This document shows positions 8,447 through 9,030 of a stretch of DNA of 9,030 bases, one piece after another. A model generated the notes under the pieces. It made no database searches. It had not been told where the DNA came from and saw only the letters and a program-made list of their open reading frames with translations. The stretch is from contig CAMLNA010000159.1 in assembly GCA_946481025.1 (NCBI GenBank), forward strand, positions 1 to 9,030, given 5' to 3'. Each line of letters opens with the position of its first letter. The first letter of the stretch is position 1. Source of the stretch: an uncultured Rivibacter sp. (GTDB lineage Bacteria; Pseudomonadota; Gammaproteobacteria; Burkholderiales; Burkholderiaceae). Position numbers and translations under genes: made by a program.

Positions 8447-8487
8447 GGTGGTTCTCGGTGGAGATGGACGAGAGGGGAAACCCGAAG

Positions 8488-8493
8488 ATTTTA
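8488..8493 (-). promoter_or_regulatory. Possible -10 element of ppa
   Basis: On the minus strand this reads TAAAAT, five of six consensus bases, and would start transcription about 34 bases before the ppa ATG. A convincing -35 box at 16-18 bases is not visible, so the call rests on the AT-rich hexamer in an otherwise GC-rich region. Confidence 0.4.
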
Positions 8494-8575
8494 CCGGCCC
8501 GGCTTGCGCGAACCCTTCATGCCAAGCACCGCGCACACCGATCGTCACCACTGGTAAACACCGGCCCGGGCGTCA

Positions 8576-8604
8576 TTGCCTGCGCCTATGCCTTCCCTTA
8601 GCAT
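8576..8604 (+). promoter_or_regulatory. Candidate sigma-70 promoter of hppA
   Basis: TTGCCT (8576-8581) and TAGCAT (8599-8604) are 17 bases apart, each with four of six consensus matches. This gives a predicted start near 8611 and a leader of about 105 bases that contains a stable hairpin. Assigned by eye. Confidence 0.4.
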
Positions 8605-8650
8605 GCCCCGGCGACCGCACCAACCCTTAGAAGTTGCGGCGAATTCCTTG

Positions 8651-8673
8651 CGGGGCTTTCCCCCGAAGCCCCG
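8651..8673 (+). promoter_or_regulatory. Hairpin in the hppA leader
   Basis: CGGGGCTT (8651-8658) pairs perfectly with AAGCCCCG (8666-8673) around a seven-base loop. No T-run follows, so it is not an intrinsic terminator. It lies about 30 bases upstream of the hppA ribosome binding site and could stabilise the mRNA or affect translation. No known riboswitch class was recognised. Confidence 0.45.
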
Positions 8674-8716
8674 GTCCCATTCATCCCATGGCTTCATTGA
8701 GGAAGGAGACGGCTAC

Positions 8717-9030
8717 ATGTCCCCAACAGTGGCGCTTTACTTCGCGCTAGCGTGTGGTTTGGCCGCGGTGCTGTATGGCTTCATACAGCGCAGCTGGATC
8801 CTGAAGCAGGACGCGGGCAACGCCCGCATGCAGGAGATCTCCGGCGCGGTGCAGCAGGGGGCGGCAGCCTACCTGGCCCGGCAGTACCGCACCATCGCCA
8901 TCGTCGGCGTGGTGCTGGCCATCCTGATCTTCGTGACGCCGGGGCTGGGCATGCTCACCGCGGCCGGCTTCGTGTTGGGGGCAGTGCTCTCGGGCGCCTG
9001 CGGCTTCATCGGCATGAACGTCTCGGTGCG
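8717..9030 (+). CDS. hppA: Membrane-bound proton-translocating pyrophosphatase, N-terminal part
   Basis: The frame opens at ATG 8717 behind a strong ribosome binding site (AAGGAG at 8703-8708, eight bases away) and runs past the window end, so 104 residues and part of a codon are seen. The protein couples pyrophosphate hydrolysis to H+ (or Na+) pumping across the inner membrane. The visible part shows the first membrane helix ([19 protein letters not shown]), then the family-typical loop [20 protein letters not shown] followed by RTIAIVG. A second helix (VVLAILIF) comes next, and the stretch [20 protein letters not shown] begins the third, all as in bacterial H+-PPases. The catalytic DxxxDxxxD-type motifs and the residue that decides K+ dependence lie beyond the edge. 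It is divergent from ppa. Identification is confident; ion specificity cannot be judged here. Confidence 0.93.
   Translation, partial: MSPTVALYFALACGLAAVLYGFIQRSWILKQDAGNARMQEISGAVQQGAAAYLARQYRTIAIVGVVLAILIFVTPGLGMLTAAGFVLGAVLSGACGFIGMNVSV

Noticed and set aside
7910..8557. A 215-codon plus-strand frame opposite ppa.
   Set aside because: ppa is unmistakable on the minus strand with all active-site residues; the opposite frame is its antisense shadow.

Overview
The window is GC-rich (about two thirds or more G+C) with strong third-position GC bias, tightly packed genes and Shine-Dalgarno starts. The soluble pyrophosphatase, the divergent H+-pyrophosphatase and the GC-rich intergenic hairpin elements suggest a betaproteobacterium of the order Burkholderiales, probably a Comamonadaceae member of the Variovorax type. 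That placement is a judgement from style and gene content, not from a database comparison.

Left part (1-2970, + strand). The window opens inside the 3' end of an OmpA-family peptidoglycan-binding protein. Next come an ECF sigma factor, a single-pass membrane anti-sigma factor without the zinc motif, an exported caspase-fold (C14-like) protease and a 69-residue membrane peptide. Spacing is tight: sigma and anti-sigma are separated only by a hairpin-rich element carrying a 28-codon reading frame that is ATGA-coupled at both ends, and the protease starts 17 bases after the anti-sigma stop. This looks like one transcription unit linking envelope sensing to an exported caspase-like enzyme.

Middle (2971-7590). 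A convergent intergenic region holds three consecutive hairpins. It is followed on the minus strand by a 909-residue secreted zinc protease with two M16 modules. Divergent from it across 126 bases is a 554-residue protein with the hallmarks of the gingipain-like C25 caspase-fold family, but without a visible signal peptide. Three unrelated or distantly related protease genes, two of them caspase-fold, therefore lie within about 6 kb.

Right part (7591-9030). A 91-codon gene of unknown function may be expressed from a leaderless transcript. It converges on ppa (soluble inorganic pyrophosphatase, minus strand). A 270-base divergent promoter region then leads to the 5' end of hppA (membrane proton-pumping pyrophosphatase), which runs off the window. 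The two pyrophosphate-hydrolysing enzymes, one wasting and one conserving the energy, share this control region.

There is no rRNA, tRNA, CRISPR array or recognisable insertion sequence. No gene-free stretch exceeds 300 bases. The long open frames antisense to the M16 and C25 genes are by-products of base composition. The most interesting part is the sigma/anti-sigma/caspase unit with its small coupled reading frame and a protease-propeptide-like sensor domain, followed by the cytoplasmic-looking C25 homologue.
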